Origin: JAVBPP01 sp031549535
GTDB taxonomy: Bacteria; Bacillota; Clostridia; Oscillospirales; Acutalibacteraceae
Length of the DNA stretch: 62,785 bases
Reading direction: 5' to 3'
Assembly: GCA_031549535.1 (NCBI GenBank)
Contig: JAVBPP010000034.1
Coordinates: 1 to 62,785, forward strand
A program made the translations under genes and the position numbers. The notes beneath the pieces are model-generated. The model was not told the DNA's origin and ran no database searches. It saw nothing but the letters and a program-made list of their open reading frames with translations. Below are positions 10,708-18,879 of the stretch, in pieces (the first letter of the stretch is position 1; every line of letters starts with the position of its first letter).

Positions 10708-12065
10708 GTGCACCGATTTGGGACGCGGTTCAGGCCTATCTGGCCGAGTCGCCCGTGCGCATGCATATGCCGGCGCACAAGGGCAATGCGAGTGCCTTGC
10801 CCCCGGAATTTGCGCAACTTGCGCCGCTGGATGTCACCGAGCTGCCGGAAACGGGCAGCCTGTTTGACGGCGAGGGCTGCACCGCCAGAGCGGAACAGGC
10901 TGCAGCCGCCCTGTTTGGCACGGCGGCAACCTTTTTGAGCGCGGGGGGCTCCACCCTGTGTATCCAGGCGATGCTGCGCCTTGCCTGCCCGCAGGGGGGC
11001 AAACTGCTCTGCTCCCGCGTGATTCACCGCAGCGCGGCAAACGCCATGGCGCTGCTGGATATCGAGCCCGTCTGGCTGCTGCCGGACAGTTCTGCCGGAA
11101 GTGAATTTTCCGGCCGCATTACGCCGCAGGTGCTGGAGCAGGCGCTGCGCCGCCATCCGGATGCAAAAGCGCTCTACCTCACCAGCCCGGATTACTTCGG
11201 TGTCATAAGCGATATTTCGGCTCTTTCCCGCGTCACAACCGCCCACGGCATACTGTTGCTCGTGGACGCGGCGCACGGTGCCCATCTGCACGCGTTGGAG
11301 CCGGATTGCTCCGCCGTTGCCCTGGGGGCGGATATGGCGGCGGAATCCGCCCATAAGACCCTGCCTGTTTTGACCGGGGGCGCGTGGCTGCAGCTGGGCT
11401 CCCGCGCGGATGTTGCCGGAGCGCGGCAGGCCATGGCGCTGTTTGGCTCCACCAGCCCATCCTACCCCATTCTGCTCACCCTGGATCTCTGCCGGGATTG
11501 GCTGGAAACGGGCGGTAAGGCGGCCATCCGCGCCGCCTGTGACAGGGTGCGGCAAACAAAGGCTCTGCTGACGCGCTTGGACTTTGCGCTGCCGCAAGGT
11601 ACATGCGACCCCATGCGCCTGGCTTTTTTTGCGCAGGGCGTTTCCACGGCGGAAATCCGGCGCGTATTCAGGCAGCACGGCATTTCGGCGGAATACTGTG
11701 CACAGCAGCGCGTGATTCTCATCCCCTCCGCCCAGAACAGCGAAGCGGATTTTACGCGCACACAGCAGGCGCTGCAGGCTTTGGCGAACCTGCCGAAAAC
11801 CGCGCCGCGCGAGGATGCGGATGCGCTTTTGCAAGCGCTTGCAAAAGCGCATCCGCTTGCGCAGATTGCGATAACACCGCGTGAGGCTCTGCTTGCACCC
11901 ACGGAGCGTATCGCCGCTTCGGAAAGCCTGGGGCGTATTGCGGCAACCCCGGTTTGCCCCTGCCCGCCCGCCATTCCGCTCGTCATGCCGGGGGAAACAA
12001 TCAGCCGGGAAGCCGTGGCACAATTTTCCGCCTATAGAATCCGTGATTTAGAAGTTGTAAAATGA
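10704..12065 (+). CDS. PLP-dependent Orn/Lys/Arg decarboxylase family protein (YaaO-like)
   Basis: The protein is 453 residues long and of fold-type I. MHMPAHKGN near the N-terminus and the ESAHKTLPVLTGG block with the PLP-binding Lys at 218 are diagnostic of the Orn/Lys/Arg decarboxylase group, including B. subtilis YaaO and SpeA. The substrate is probably a basic amino acid, perhaps arginine for polyamine synthesis, but this is not determined. It starts by 4-bp overlap with the QueG-like gene. Its position before darA, holB and ricT matches the B. subtilis order. A 40-bp perfect palindrome lies in the linker before the C-terminal domain. Confidence 0.88.
   Translation: MSAPIWDAVQAYLAESPVRMHMPAHKGNASALPPEFAQLAPLDVTELPETGSLFDGEGCTARAEQAAAALFGTAATFLSAGGSTLCIQAMLRLACPQGGKLLCSRVIHRSAANAMALLDIEPVWLLPDSSAGSEFSGRITPQVLEQALRRHPDAKALYLTSPDYFGVISDISALSRVTTAHGILLLVDAAHGAHLHALEPDCSAVALGADMAAESAHKTLPVLTGGAWLQLGSRADVAGARQAMALFGSTSPSYPILLTLDLCRDWLETGGKAAIRAACDRVRQTKALLTRLDFALPQGTCDPMRLAFFAQGVSTAEIRRVFRQHGISAEYCAQQRVILIPSAQNSEADFTRTQQALQALANLPKTAPREDADALLQALAKAHPLAQIAITPREALLAPTERIAASESLGRIAATPVCPCPPAIPLVMPGETISREAVAQFSAYRIRDLEVVK
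11817..11856. repeat. 40-bp perfect palindrome inside a coding region
   Basis: The 20-nt half GCGGATGCGCTTTTGCAAGC is followed at once by its exact reverse complement. It stays in frame and encodes part of a DADALLQALAKAHP helix in the YaaO-like protein. Pairing stops exactly at both ends (T at 11816 and T at 11857). Confidence 0.95.
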
Positions 12066-12083
12066 GAGAAAATCCGGTATAAT
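12055..12083 (+). promoter_or_regulatory. Sigma-A promoter of the darA-holB-ricT operon
   Basis: TTGTAA (12055-12060), a 17-nt spacer and a perfect TATAAT (12078-12083). The -35 and spacer overlap the stop region of the decarboxylase gene, so the darA operon has its own promoter besides any read-through. Confidence 0.8.
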
Positions 12084-12115
12084 AGTATTGACAGCATAGA
12101 AAAGAGGTGTTCTCT

Positions 12116-12439
12116 ATGAAGATGGTAATTGCCATCGTCAATAACGATGACTGCCACGCCGTGTTAAGTGAACTCACGCGGCAGGGCTTCGGTGCCACAA
12201 AGCTTTCCACCTCCGGGGGTTTTTTGCGTTCCGGCAACGCAACGCTGCTCATCGGTGTGGAGGAAAGCCAGGTGAGCGAAACCATCGAAATCATCCGTAA
12301 ATTCTCCAGCAAACGCACCCAGATGCTCTCGCCGAACCCTGCGTTTTCCAGCGAGCTGTTTATGTCCATGCCCGTTGAAGTCACGGTGGGCGGCGCAACG
12401 GTGTTTGTGCTGGATGTGGAACAGTTTTACAAACTGTAG
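12116..12439 (+). CDS. darA: Cyclic-di-AMP receptor, PII-like DarA (DUF970/YaaQ)
   Basis: This 107-residue protein has the PII-like fold of DarA/PstA, a trimeric cytosolic sensor that binds c-di-AMP. The binding loop GFGATKLSTSGGFLRSGNAT and the following LLIGVEE strand are present. Length fits the family (109 residues in B. subtilis). ATG 12116 follows GAGGTG, while an upstream in-frame codon at 12107 is poorer. It heads a three-gene operon with holB and ricT and has its own promoter. The downstream partner of DarA is not established. Confidence 0.93.
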   Translation: MKMVIAIVNNDDCHAVLSELTRQGFGATKLSTSGGFLRSGNATLLIGVEESQVSETIEIIRKFSSKRTQMLSPNPAFSSELFMSMPVEVTVGGATVFVLDVEQFYKL

Positions 12440-12448
12440 GCTGGCCGT

Positions 12449-13330
12449 ATGAATTTTGGAGCTTTGGTTCTGCCGGAACGCTTGACAAGTGCGCTGAACG
12501 CTGCCCTGCGGGAAAACAAGCTTTCCCATGCCGTTTTGTTGGAGGGCGCTTCGGCGGAAACGCGCCTTGCCCTGGCGAAACAGCTTGCGGCCGCGTTGAT
12601 TTGCACAGCGGCTGCACCGTCGGAAAAGCCTTGCCTGCAGTGCGCCAACTGCAAAAAGCTGTTTGCGGATTCGCACCCGGATGTGAAGCTTTTTTCCGGC
12701 GGGGAGAAGGCCAACAGCTTTCACGCGGAGGATATCCGCAGCATGCGGGCGGACGCCTTTATTCTGCCCAATGAGGCGCAGCGCAAGGTGTATATTTTGG
12801 AGCAGGTCTCCTCCCTCTCCGTAACGGCGCAAAACGCGTTGCTCAAGCTGCTGGAGGAGCCGCCGGACAAGGTCTGTTTCATTTTACTGTGTGCCAACCG
12901 CAACAGTCTGCTGGCCACGGTGCTCTCCCGCGTGAGCTGTTTTGCCCTATCCGGGCAGGAGGAGGGCAAAGCAGACCCCCGCGCAAGCGAGGCGGCGCTG
13001 CGGCTTAGCGGGGCGCTTACAGGGCAATCGGAGTTTGCCCTGTTACAGGAGACGGCGGTGTTCGCCAAAGATAAGGATTTGCTGCGCGCGGTTCTGCCGC
13101 TGCTGCGGGAGATGCTTTGCACACTGGCTCTTTATGCCGCGGGTGCAACGGCGCAAACTCCGCAGCCGGAGCTGCAAAAGCTCGCCGGGCGCGTCAGCTG
13201 CGCTGCCATGCTGCGCTGCGCGGATGTTTTGCAGGGGGCGGCGCTGAGTTTGGATCGAAATGAAAATTATAATTTGCTTATCACACGGCTTTGCAGTGAG
13301 CTCTGGCATGCAAAGCGAACGAAAGGGTAG
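12449..13330 (+). CDS. holB: DNA polymerase III delta-prime subunit
   Basis: This 293-residue clamp-loader ATPase-like protein begins with the AAA+ entry segment NKLSHAVLLEGASAETRLALA, where the P-loop is degenerate as usual for delta-prime. The zinc site CLQCANCKKLFADSHPD and the sensor region ALLKLLEEPPDKVCFIL follow. It works with DnaX and HolA to load the sliding clamp. It lies nine bp after darA in the same operon. The C-terminal half is poorly conserved, as in other Clostridia. Confidence 0.93.
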   Translation: MNFGALVLPERLTSALNAALRENKLSHAVLLEGASAETRLALAKQLAAALICTAAAPSEKPCLQCANCKKLFADSHPDVKLFSGGEKANSFHAEDIRSMRADAFILPNEAQRKVYILEQVSSLSVTAQNALLKLLEEPPDKVCFILLCANRNSLLATVLSRVSCFALSGQEEGKADPRASEAALRLSGALTGQSEFALLQETAVFAKDKDLLRAVLPLLREMLCTLALYAAGATAQTPQPELQKLAGRVSCAAMLRCADVLQGAALSLDRNENYNLLITRLCSELWHAKRTKG

Positions 13331-13339
13331 GAGAACTGC

Positions 13340-14203
13340 ATGGCAGAAGTGATTGGGGTACGCTTTCAAGAGGTCGGTAAGGTCTATTATTTTGACGCCG
13401 ACGGTACAAAACTGGAAAAAGGGGACAAGGTCATTGTTGAAACCGCGCGCGGCATTGAGTTCGGCGAGGTGGCAATCGAAAACCGGGAAATTCCGGATGA
13501 CCAAATTGTTAAGCCGCTGAAAATGCTCATCCGCGTGGCGACGCCGGAGGACACGGCGGCCTATGAAAAAAACTGCCAGAAGGAGAAGGACGCGTTCTCC
13601 CTGGCGCAGAAAAAAATTGAAGCCCACCGCTTGGAAATGAAGCTGGTGGACGTGGAATATACCTTTGACGGCAGTAAGATTCTGTTTTATTTCACCGCGG
13701 ACGGGCGCGTGGATTTCCGCGAACTGGTGAAGGATTTGGCGAGCGTGTTCCACACCCGCATTGAGCTGCGGCAAATCGGTGTGCGCGATGAGGCAAAAAT
13801 GCTCGGCGGCCTGGGCATTTGCGGCCGCCCGTTTTGCTGCAACAGCTTTTTGGGCGATTTTCAGCCGGTATCCATTAAAATGGCAAAAGAGCAGGGGCTA
13901 TCCCTGAACCCTGTGAAAATCAGCGGCACCTGCGGCAGGCTGATGTGCTGCCTAAAATATGAGCAAAACGCCTATGAAGCCCTGCTGCGGGAGACGCCGC
14001 GCGTGGGCAGCCTTGTGGACACAAAGGAGGGACGCGGCACAGTGCAGGATGTCAGCCTGTTGACCGGCATGCTCAAGGTGCGCTTGAACAACAAGCCGGA
14101 TTCCCCCATCAGCGTGTTCCACAAGCGAGACGTAAAACGCATCAAGGACGGCAACCCGCCGCCGAAAAAAGACAGTGCGGGGGATGCGCCGGAGTCAGTT
14201 TAA
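13340..14203 (+). CDS. ricT: RicT/YaaT, PSP1-domain regulator of RNA maturation
   Basis: The protein is 287 residues long. Its PSP1 C-terminal domain contains LGGLGICGRPFCCNSFLGDF and GTCGRLMCCLKYE, cysteine clusters that in B. subtilis RicT bind 4Fe-4S in the RicAFT (Y) complex. That complex assists RNase Y and promotes sporulation and competence by affecting Spo0A. It starts nine bp after holB with AGGAG upstream and ends the operon before a terminator. The Lys/Pro-rich C-terminal tail is probably disordered. Confidence 0.93.
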   Translation: MAEVIGVRFQEVGKVYYFDADGTKLEKGDKVIVETARGIEFGEVAIENREIPDDQIVKPLKMLIRVATPEDTAAYEKNCQKEKDAFSLAQKKIEAHRLEMKLVDVEYTFDGSKILFYFTADGRVDFRELVKDLASVFHTRIELRQIGVRDEAKMLGGLGICGRPFCCNSFLGDFQPVSIKMAKEQGLSLNPVKISGTCGRLMCCLKYEQNAYEALLRETPRVGSLVDTKEGRGTVQDVSLLTGMLKVRLNNKPDSPISVFHKRDVKRIKDGNPPPKKDSAGDAPESV

Positions 14204-14270
14204 CGCAGCAGGGTGAAAAATGAACCGCCAGGATGTGTTGATTTCCAGGTGGTTTGACTATATAAACCAG

Positions 14271-14316
14271 AGCCACGGCAGTCAATTTTTTATTGATATG
14301 CCGGGCTTTTTCTTTT
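14271..14316 (+). terminator. Terminator of the darA-holB-ricT operon
   Basis: AGCC-CGGCA-TCAA pairs with TTGA-TGCCG-GGCT across single-base bulges, followed by TTTTTCTTTT. It lies 68 bp after the ricT stop codon. Confidence 0.65.
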
Positions 14317-14356
14317 AGCGTCATTTTTATCACATGCAATCATTTTCAAAGTTTTG

Positions 14357-14386
14357 GTATAGATTCGTTGATTCGCGGCAACAATA
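14357..14386 (+). promoter_or_regulatory. Sigma-F/sigma-G-type promoter before spoIIQ-like gene
   Basis: GTATA (14357-14361), a 15-nt spacer and GGCAACAATA (14377-14386) match the forespore consensus GYATA and GGNNANANTR at every defined position. In B. subtilis spoIIQ is transcribed by sigma-F. No sigma-A promoter is evident here. Confidence 0.65.
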
Positions 14387-14428
14387 CAGGTGTCGTAAGA
14401 ATACTATAACGAAGCGGAGAAATGAATT

Positions 14429-15184
14429 ATGGTTATGGACGAAAACAAGAAAACCAAAAAAAATAGGTTTAAATCCAAGAGCTTTTATCTGGTCGCAGGT
14501 CTTTGCATCCTCGCGGCGGGAACGGGTATTTGGGGTGCCATTCTAACCTCCGGCAACACCGGACCCTCCGTGGGCACAACAACCCCGCGCAGCACCATTG
14601 ATTGGGAAAATTACGGCGGGCGCACCCTGCCCACCGAGGATGCACAAGTCAATATCCCCGCCACCAACATCCCGGATGACCGCGGCAGCGTCACCACAAG
14701 CAAACAGCAGCAGAGCACGACCGTCGTCACCACAACGCAGGACACGAAAAACATGCCCTACACGGGGAGCTTTGCCCTGCCCATGGGCACAGATATACTC
14801 AAGGATTACAGCCAGGGCGAAATGGTGCGCTCCAAAACCATGGGGGATTGGCGGCTGCATAACGGCATCGACTTCCGCGGTGCCGCAGGCAACGACATTG
14901 CCGCCATCCAAAACGGAACGGTGAAAAAGGTTTATACAGACCCGCTCTGGGGCACCGTTGTGGAAATCCAACACGGGAACGGCCTGCTCGCCAAATACTG
15001 CGGCCTGCAGCAAAACTCCGCGCCCACAGTGGGAAAGGCTGTAAAGCAGTATGATGTCGTCGGCAAGTTGGGTACCATACCCATTGAGCAGGCGGACGAA
15101 CCGCATTTGCACCTGGAAATCACAGTAAACGGAAAAATTGTAGATCCGCTGCTTGCCATCAACCGGGCGGGGGAGCCGGATTGA
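14429..15184 (+). CDS. spoIIQ: SpoIIQ-like membrane-anchored M23 metallopeptidase
   Basis: The protein is 251 residues long: a basic N-terminus, one membrane segment (about 19-40), a Ser/Thr-rich linker to about residue 110, then a LytM/M23 domain. The zinc ligands appear intact, HNGIDFRG for the first His and Asp and HLHLEI for the HxH motif, unlike the degenerate B. subtilis SpoIIQ. In Clostridioides, SpoIIQ keeps the site and pairs with SpoIIIAH across the two forespore membranes. The forespore-type promoter supports this name over a general cell-wall endopeptidase. ATG 14429 follows CGGAGA. Confidence 0.75.
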   Translation: MVMDENKKTKKNRFKSKSFYLVAGLCILAAGTGIWGAILTSGNTGPSVGTTTPRSTIDWENYGGRTLPTEDAQVNIPATNIPDDRGSVTTSKQQQSTTVVTTTQDTKNMPYTGSFALPMGTDILKDYSQGEMVRSKTMGDWRLHNGIDFRGAAGNDIAAIQNGTVKKVYTDPLWGTVVEIQHGNGLLAKYCGLQQNSAPTVGKAVKQYDVVGKLGTIPIEQADEPHLHLEITVNGKIVDPLLAINRAGEPD

Positions 15185-15243
15185 CGCCAGTTTCCCGAAG
15201 AACCGATTGCAACAACGAAACCCTGCATTATATAGGAACTACC

Positions 15244-15282
15244 GAACAGTAGAGATAAGCCTTGTGTTTATCCCTGCTGTTC
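15244..15282 (+). terminator. Hairpin between spoIIQ-like and the SIR2-like gene
   Basis: A 15-bp stem with two mismatches (15244-15258 with 15268-15282) lies between two convergent genes. No good T-run follows on the plus strand, so terminator function is uncertain. The rest of 15185-15358 is AT-rich and shows nothing recognisable. Confidence 0.4.
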
Positions 15283-15358
15283 ACTTGTTCGTGGGCGATG
15301 GAAAACAGGAAATTTTCTTCTGCCAAGTTGCGTTCCTACTATTTTACACAAGAACAAG

Positions 15359-16495
15359 TCAACATATCAAGTATTGTTGTAAGCCTTTTTCAAAATCAGG
15401 TGTACTACAAATTGGAACTACTGTTATATTTTCGTTAGTTTTAATATGAAGTTTATGTTGAATCGCTTCTCTCGTCGCAGTAATATCCTCACATTTGTAA
15501 GCGAAATAAATGAGCTTCTTTTTTCTTACATAGGCTCTAATAAAACTGTTAATGTGATTATCATCTAAGTTAAAATTGTATCCCAAGACGAAAAGACTAT
15601 TGGTATTATCAAGAATATCTAACATTTTTGCGTATTCCCTTAACTGTATTGTATCAACAATTGGCTTTACACCACTCTGAAGAAATATATATGGAAAAAT
15701 AAGCAAATCATTTAAGTCCTCCGCATCATCCCCTGCAACATCGTAAACAGTTAGGTTGTTAGGGCATTCAAACCATGAAAGATTGCCATGCAGATATGCA
15801 ATATTGTTTCTTTCCATACCGATGATTTGCTCTGCAATAGGGGTGTAGTTTGTTGTAATTACTTTCACGTTATTTTTTAACAGCGCTTGAATCGCGGAAT
15901 AATACGATGGTTCCTGAAACCTTTTCTCAGATCGAATGGTTTCCACAATGCTTTTGTATGTTTCTTTGGGGTTGTTCAGAATGGTGACAATATCCATCTC
16001 ATCGGTAATTTTAAGTTTTAAAACTTCCTTGCAAATTGCAAGGTATGCAAGATTATAAAGGGTAATTAAACGCCAAAATCTATTTGGGCCCAAGGCTTTT
16101 GGCGATATCAATGTGTGAAAATCCCTATCCAACAGACCCATATAATTAATATGTTGATAAATAAAATCTATTTTTTTATTCTCTTGAAACGCATTAATTT
16201 CGTCCCTTATGTAATCTTCATATTCCTTTGATGTGTCATATACTCTATTGCCGTCCATCAATTCTTTTCTTATGGCATTTTTTAAAAGAGAATCTCGTTG
16301 GTATGGTTGAAACTTATAACTTGGATATCCATTCAATTTGTCTTTAGATTGGTAATATGTTTTAATGCCCTGCTTCATTAATTCAACATCTGCTGTTCCA
16401 TCTAACCCCAAAATAGCTTTAGCAAAGTTTTCTCCGGTGCATATACCAAAATTAGCTTCCGCACCGGCTCCGAACAAAAAACCTACTGGATCCAT
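15359..16495 (-). CDS. Stand-alone SIR2-like protein, candidate NADase/defence effector
   Basis: The protein is 378 residues long with no signal or membrane segment. The N-terminus FLFGAGAEANFGI looks like the SIR2 nucleotide loop. TTNYT (214-218), AYLHGNL with His 236, and VLGYNFNLDDNHIN (303-316) follow in the order and spacing of SIR2_2-type domains. The Asn and His that serve NAD cleavage in bacterial defence SIR2 proteins are both present. The DNA is strikingly AT-rich against its neighbours, which suggests horizontal transfer. It lies 40 bp downstream of the MATE gene on the same strand. No TIR, HerA, Argonaute or other usual partner is adjacent. The region between the motifs is unfamiliar. 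Confidence 0.65.
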   Translation of the reverse strand: MDPVGFLFGAGAEANFGICTGENFAKAILGLDGTADVELMKQGIKTYYQSKDKLNGYPSYKFQPYQRDSLLKNAIRKELMDGNRVYDTSKEYEDYIRDEINAFQENKKIDFIYQHINYMGLLDRDFHTLISPKALGPNRFWRLITLYNLAYLAICKEVLKLKITDEMDIVTILNNPKETYKSIVETIRSEKRFQEPSYYSAIQALLKNNVKVITTNYTPIAEQIIGMERNNIAYLHGNLSWFECPNNLTVYDVAGDDAEDLNDLLIFPYIFLQSGVKPIVDTIQLREYAKMLDILDNTNSLFVLGYNFNLDDNHINSFIRAYVRKKKLIYFAYKCEDITATREAIQHKLHIKTNENITVVPICSTPDFEKGLQQYLIC

Positions 16496-16535
16496 TAATT
16501 TTCACACCCCGTTTTAAATTCATTGTGTTTCAATT

Positions 16536-17876
16536 TCAACCATCCGCAGCGTGCCGAATCCGCCCATCCAGATAGAACATGACAATTAAAAAGATAACGC
16601 AGATGACCCAAACTGTCGGCTCCGTGGCGCAAACCCCGGCGTAGCCGAACACGGGCGCAATCAGCGAAGCGCCGCCCACGCGCGTTGCCAGCTCCAGAAT
16701 GCCGGAAACCAGCGAGGTGCGGCTGCGCCCAATGCCGAGCAAGGCCTGGCGATAGACGAACAGGGGGCCAAGCGCGGCGAAAAACGGCACGTTAATACGC
16801 ATATACAGCACGGTGTTTTCTATCACCGCGGCATCCGTTGTGCCGGTGATGCCGCGCACCAGCTGCTCGCCGAAGAGCAGCACCAGGGCCGTCATGGCGA
16901 GCGCCCAGCCCTCCTGGAGCAGCAGCGCACTGCGAATTCCCTGATGAATGCGCCGAATTTTTCCCGCGCCGTAGTTTTGGCTGGTGAACGTAGCCATGGA
17001 GATGCCGATGGTAATCATGGGCAGCATGAGCATGTTGACAATCTTTTTTGCGGCGGCCTGCGCCCCGATATAGAGTGTTCCCATGGCGTTGACAACGCCC
17101 TGCATGAGCATGGTGCCCAGGGTGATGATGGAGTTTGCCATTGCAATGGAAAAGCCGGTGCTCAGCAGCTCTTGATATAAGCCGCGTTCATAGCGGAAGT
17201 CCGCGCGTTTGGTGTGCAGCTGCGGGCATTTTAGGGCAATGTAAATCCAGCAAAGCACGGCGGAGAGTGCCTGCGAAATCCCCGTTGCCCAAGCCGCCCC
17301 CGCAACACCCCAATGCAGCCCGGCGACAAATAACAAATCCAGCCCAATGTTGGTAAACACGGCGATAATCAAAAAAACCAGCGGAAGCACATTGTTGCCC
17401 AGCGCACGCAAAAAACCGGCGGCCAAGTTATAGAGCATGGTGAAAAACAGGCAGCCAACCAAAACAATCAGGTAGCGGTAGGCCTCGTTGAAGATGTCCG
17501 CCGGGGTGCGCAGCAGGCGCAGCAGCTGCCCGGAGCCAAGTGCCCCTGCCAGCAGGAACGCCCCCGCCAGCAAAAGACCAAGCACCATGGAAAAGGCAAT
17601 GGTCTTCGTCACGCGCTCCGGCTGCTTTGCGCCGAAATAGCGCGCGGTGACAATAGAAAAGCCGTTGGCCAGGCCGTTGATAAAGCCCATGAGCAGGTTA
17701 AACACCGAGCCCGCCGCGCCCACGGCGGCAAAAGCCCCGTCCCCCAGCGTATGGCCAACGATCATGATATCCGCGATATTATATAACTGCTGAAATAAAT
17801 TGCCCAACAGCACAGGCAGACTGAAAATCACCAGCAGCTTCATGGGGCTGCCCTGCGTTAAGTCCCTCGTTCGCAT
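16536..17876 (-). CDS. MATE-family efflux transporter
   Basis: The protein is 446 residues long with twelve predicted membrane segments in two homologous halves. The start RTRDLTQGSPMKLLVIFSLPVLLGNLFQQLYNIADIMIVG is typical of clostridial NorM/DinF-like MATE proteins. The second half repeats the pattern with LMQGVVNAMGTLYIGAQAA. These proteins export cationic drugs or metabolites with Na+ or H+. The substrate is unknown. ATG 17876 has AGGA upstream. The SIR2-like gene follows on the same strand. Confidence 0.93.
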   Translation of the reverse strand: MRTRDLTQGSPMKLLVIFSLPVLLGNLFQQLYNIADIMIVGHTLGDGAFAAVGAAGSVFNLLMGFINGLANGFSIVTARYFGAKQPERVTKTIAFSMVLGLLLAGAFLLAGALGSGQLLRLLRTPADIFNEAYRYLIVLVGCLFFTMLYNLAAGFLRALGNNVLPLVFLIIAVFTNIGLDLLFVAGLHWGVAGAAWATGISQALSAVLCWIYIALKCPQLHTKRADFRYERGLYQELLSTGFSIAMANSIITLGTMLMQGVVNAMGTLYIGAQAAAKKIVNMLMLPMITIGISMATFTSQNYGAGKIRRIHQGIRSALLLQEGWALAMTALVLLFGEQLVRGITGTTDAAVIENTVLYMRINVPFFAALGPLFVYRQALLGIGRSRTSLVSGILELATRVGGASLIAPVFGYAGVCATEPTVWVICVIFLIVMFYLDGRIRHAADG

Positions 17877-17931
17877 CGTATCCTGCTTTCTGAAAACAAA
17901 TTAGCATAGAATCAAATAACAATCAGCATAG

Positions 17932-17978
17932 ACCGGGCGGCCCGAAGGCTGGCAATAGCCTTTTTCGGGTCGCCCGGT
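17932..17978 (-). terminator. GC-rich hairpin after the aldo/keto reductase
   Basis: A long stem (17932-17950 with 17957-17978, one mismatch and a 3-nt bulge) lies just beyond the reductase stop on the minus strand. The tail is only weakly T-rich. Confidence 0.55.
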
Positions 17979-18008
17979 GTGCCGCTTCTGCGCAACATTC
18001 TATACAAG

Positions 18009-18866
18009 CTACCAATTCACTTCATCCGGGTGGTTGGTTTTGCCGCAGGCGCCGGTCAAACCCGCAATGGCGGCAACGTCCTCTTCGCTGATGCAAAAGT
18101 CAAATACCGCGGCGTTTTCTTGAATGCGCGCGGGGGTGACGGATTTGGGCAGGGGCAGCCAGCCGTTTTGCAGGCTGTAGCGCACACAGAGCTGTGCGAT
18201 GCTGCGGCCGTATTTTTTTGCCAGCTTTTTCATGGTTTTGTTGTCAAAAATTTTGCCCGTTCCCATGGGGCTGTAAGCCTCAAGTAATATATCATTTTCC
18301 CTGCAGTAGGCCACTGTTTCCGTTTGGCTTTCGCCGGGGCACAGGCGGATTTGGTTGACCTGCGGCTTTATCTCGGCGCTTTGCAGCAGGGCATCCAGAT
18401 GGTGGGGCAGAAAGTTGGAAACGCCGATGGCGCGCAGCAGGCCGTCCCTGTGCAGCTGTTCCATGGCGCGGTAGCTCTGTGCGTTATGCTCCGCCCAATT
18501 CGGGCGGTACTGCGCCGGGTTCGGCCAATGGATGAGGTATAAATCCAAATAGTCCGTGCCCAGTTTTGCGAGGCTCTCCTTCACGGCGGCTATCGTTTGG
18601 TCATACCCGCGCACGGAGTTCCAGAGCTTGGTGGTTAAGAAAATATCTCCGCGCGGAACGCCGCTCTCCCGTATCGCTCTGCCCACGCTCATTTCATTGC
18701 CATAAATGGCGGCGGTGTCGATATGGCGGTAGCCGCAGGCGAGTGCAGCCTTCACCGCGTCGATGCCGCTTTGGTCGTCCGGCGTCTGCCAGGTGCCAAA
18801 GCCAATGCAGGGGATGGAAACGCCGTTGCTTACAAGAAAACCGTCTGTCAGCTTTTGAAAATCCAT
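18009..18866 (-). CDS. Aldo/keto reductase
   Basis: This 285-residue NADPH-dependent oxidoreductase has the AKR TIM barrel. The catalytic tetrad is visible: Asp and Tyr in DTAAIYGNE, Lys in TTKLW and His in LIHWPNP. IGVSNF and the C-terminal cofactor segment PLPKSVTPARIQEN are also family signatures. It resembles the YvgN/2,5-diketo-gluconate reductase group, but the substrate is unknown. An upstream in-frame extension to 19013 runs through secA. ATG 18866, with AAAAGGAG upstream, is the start. It begins 13 bp after secA, so the two are probably cotranscribed. Confidence 0.92.
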   Translation of the reverse strand: MDFQKLTDGFLVSNGVSIPCIGFGTWQTPDDQSGIDAVKAALACGYRHIDTAAIYGNEMSVGRAIRESGVPRGDIFLTTKLWNSVRGYDQTIAAVKESLAKLGTDYLDLYLIHWPNPAQYRPNWAEHNAQSYRAMEQLHRDGLLRAIGVSNFLPHHLDALLQSAEIKPQVNQIRLCPGESQTETVAYCRENDILLEAYSPMGTGKIFDNKTMKKLAKKYGRSIAQLCVRYSLQNGWLPLPKSVTPARIQENAAVFDFCISEEDVAAIAGLTGACGKTNHPDEVNW

Positions 18867-18879
18867 ATCCTGTCTCCTT

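Noticed and set aside
10683..12023. 446-codon frame antisense to the YaaO-like gene
   Set aside because: Shadow frame with Arg/Gly/Ala-rich composition and no initiation site.
15359..16495. SIR2-like gene as part of a Thoeris or SIR2-HerA locus
   Set aside because: Neighbours are a MATE exporter and an M23 protein. No TIR, HerA or Argonaute gene is present, so only a lone effector is claimed.
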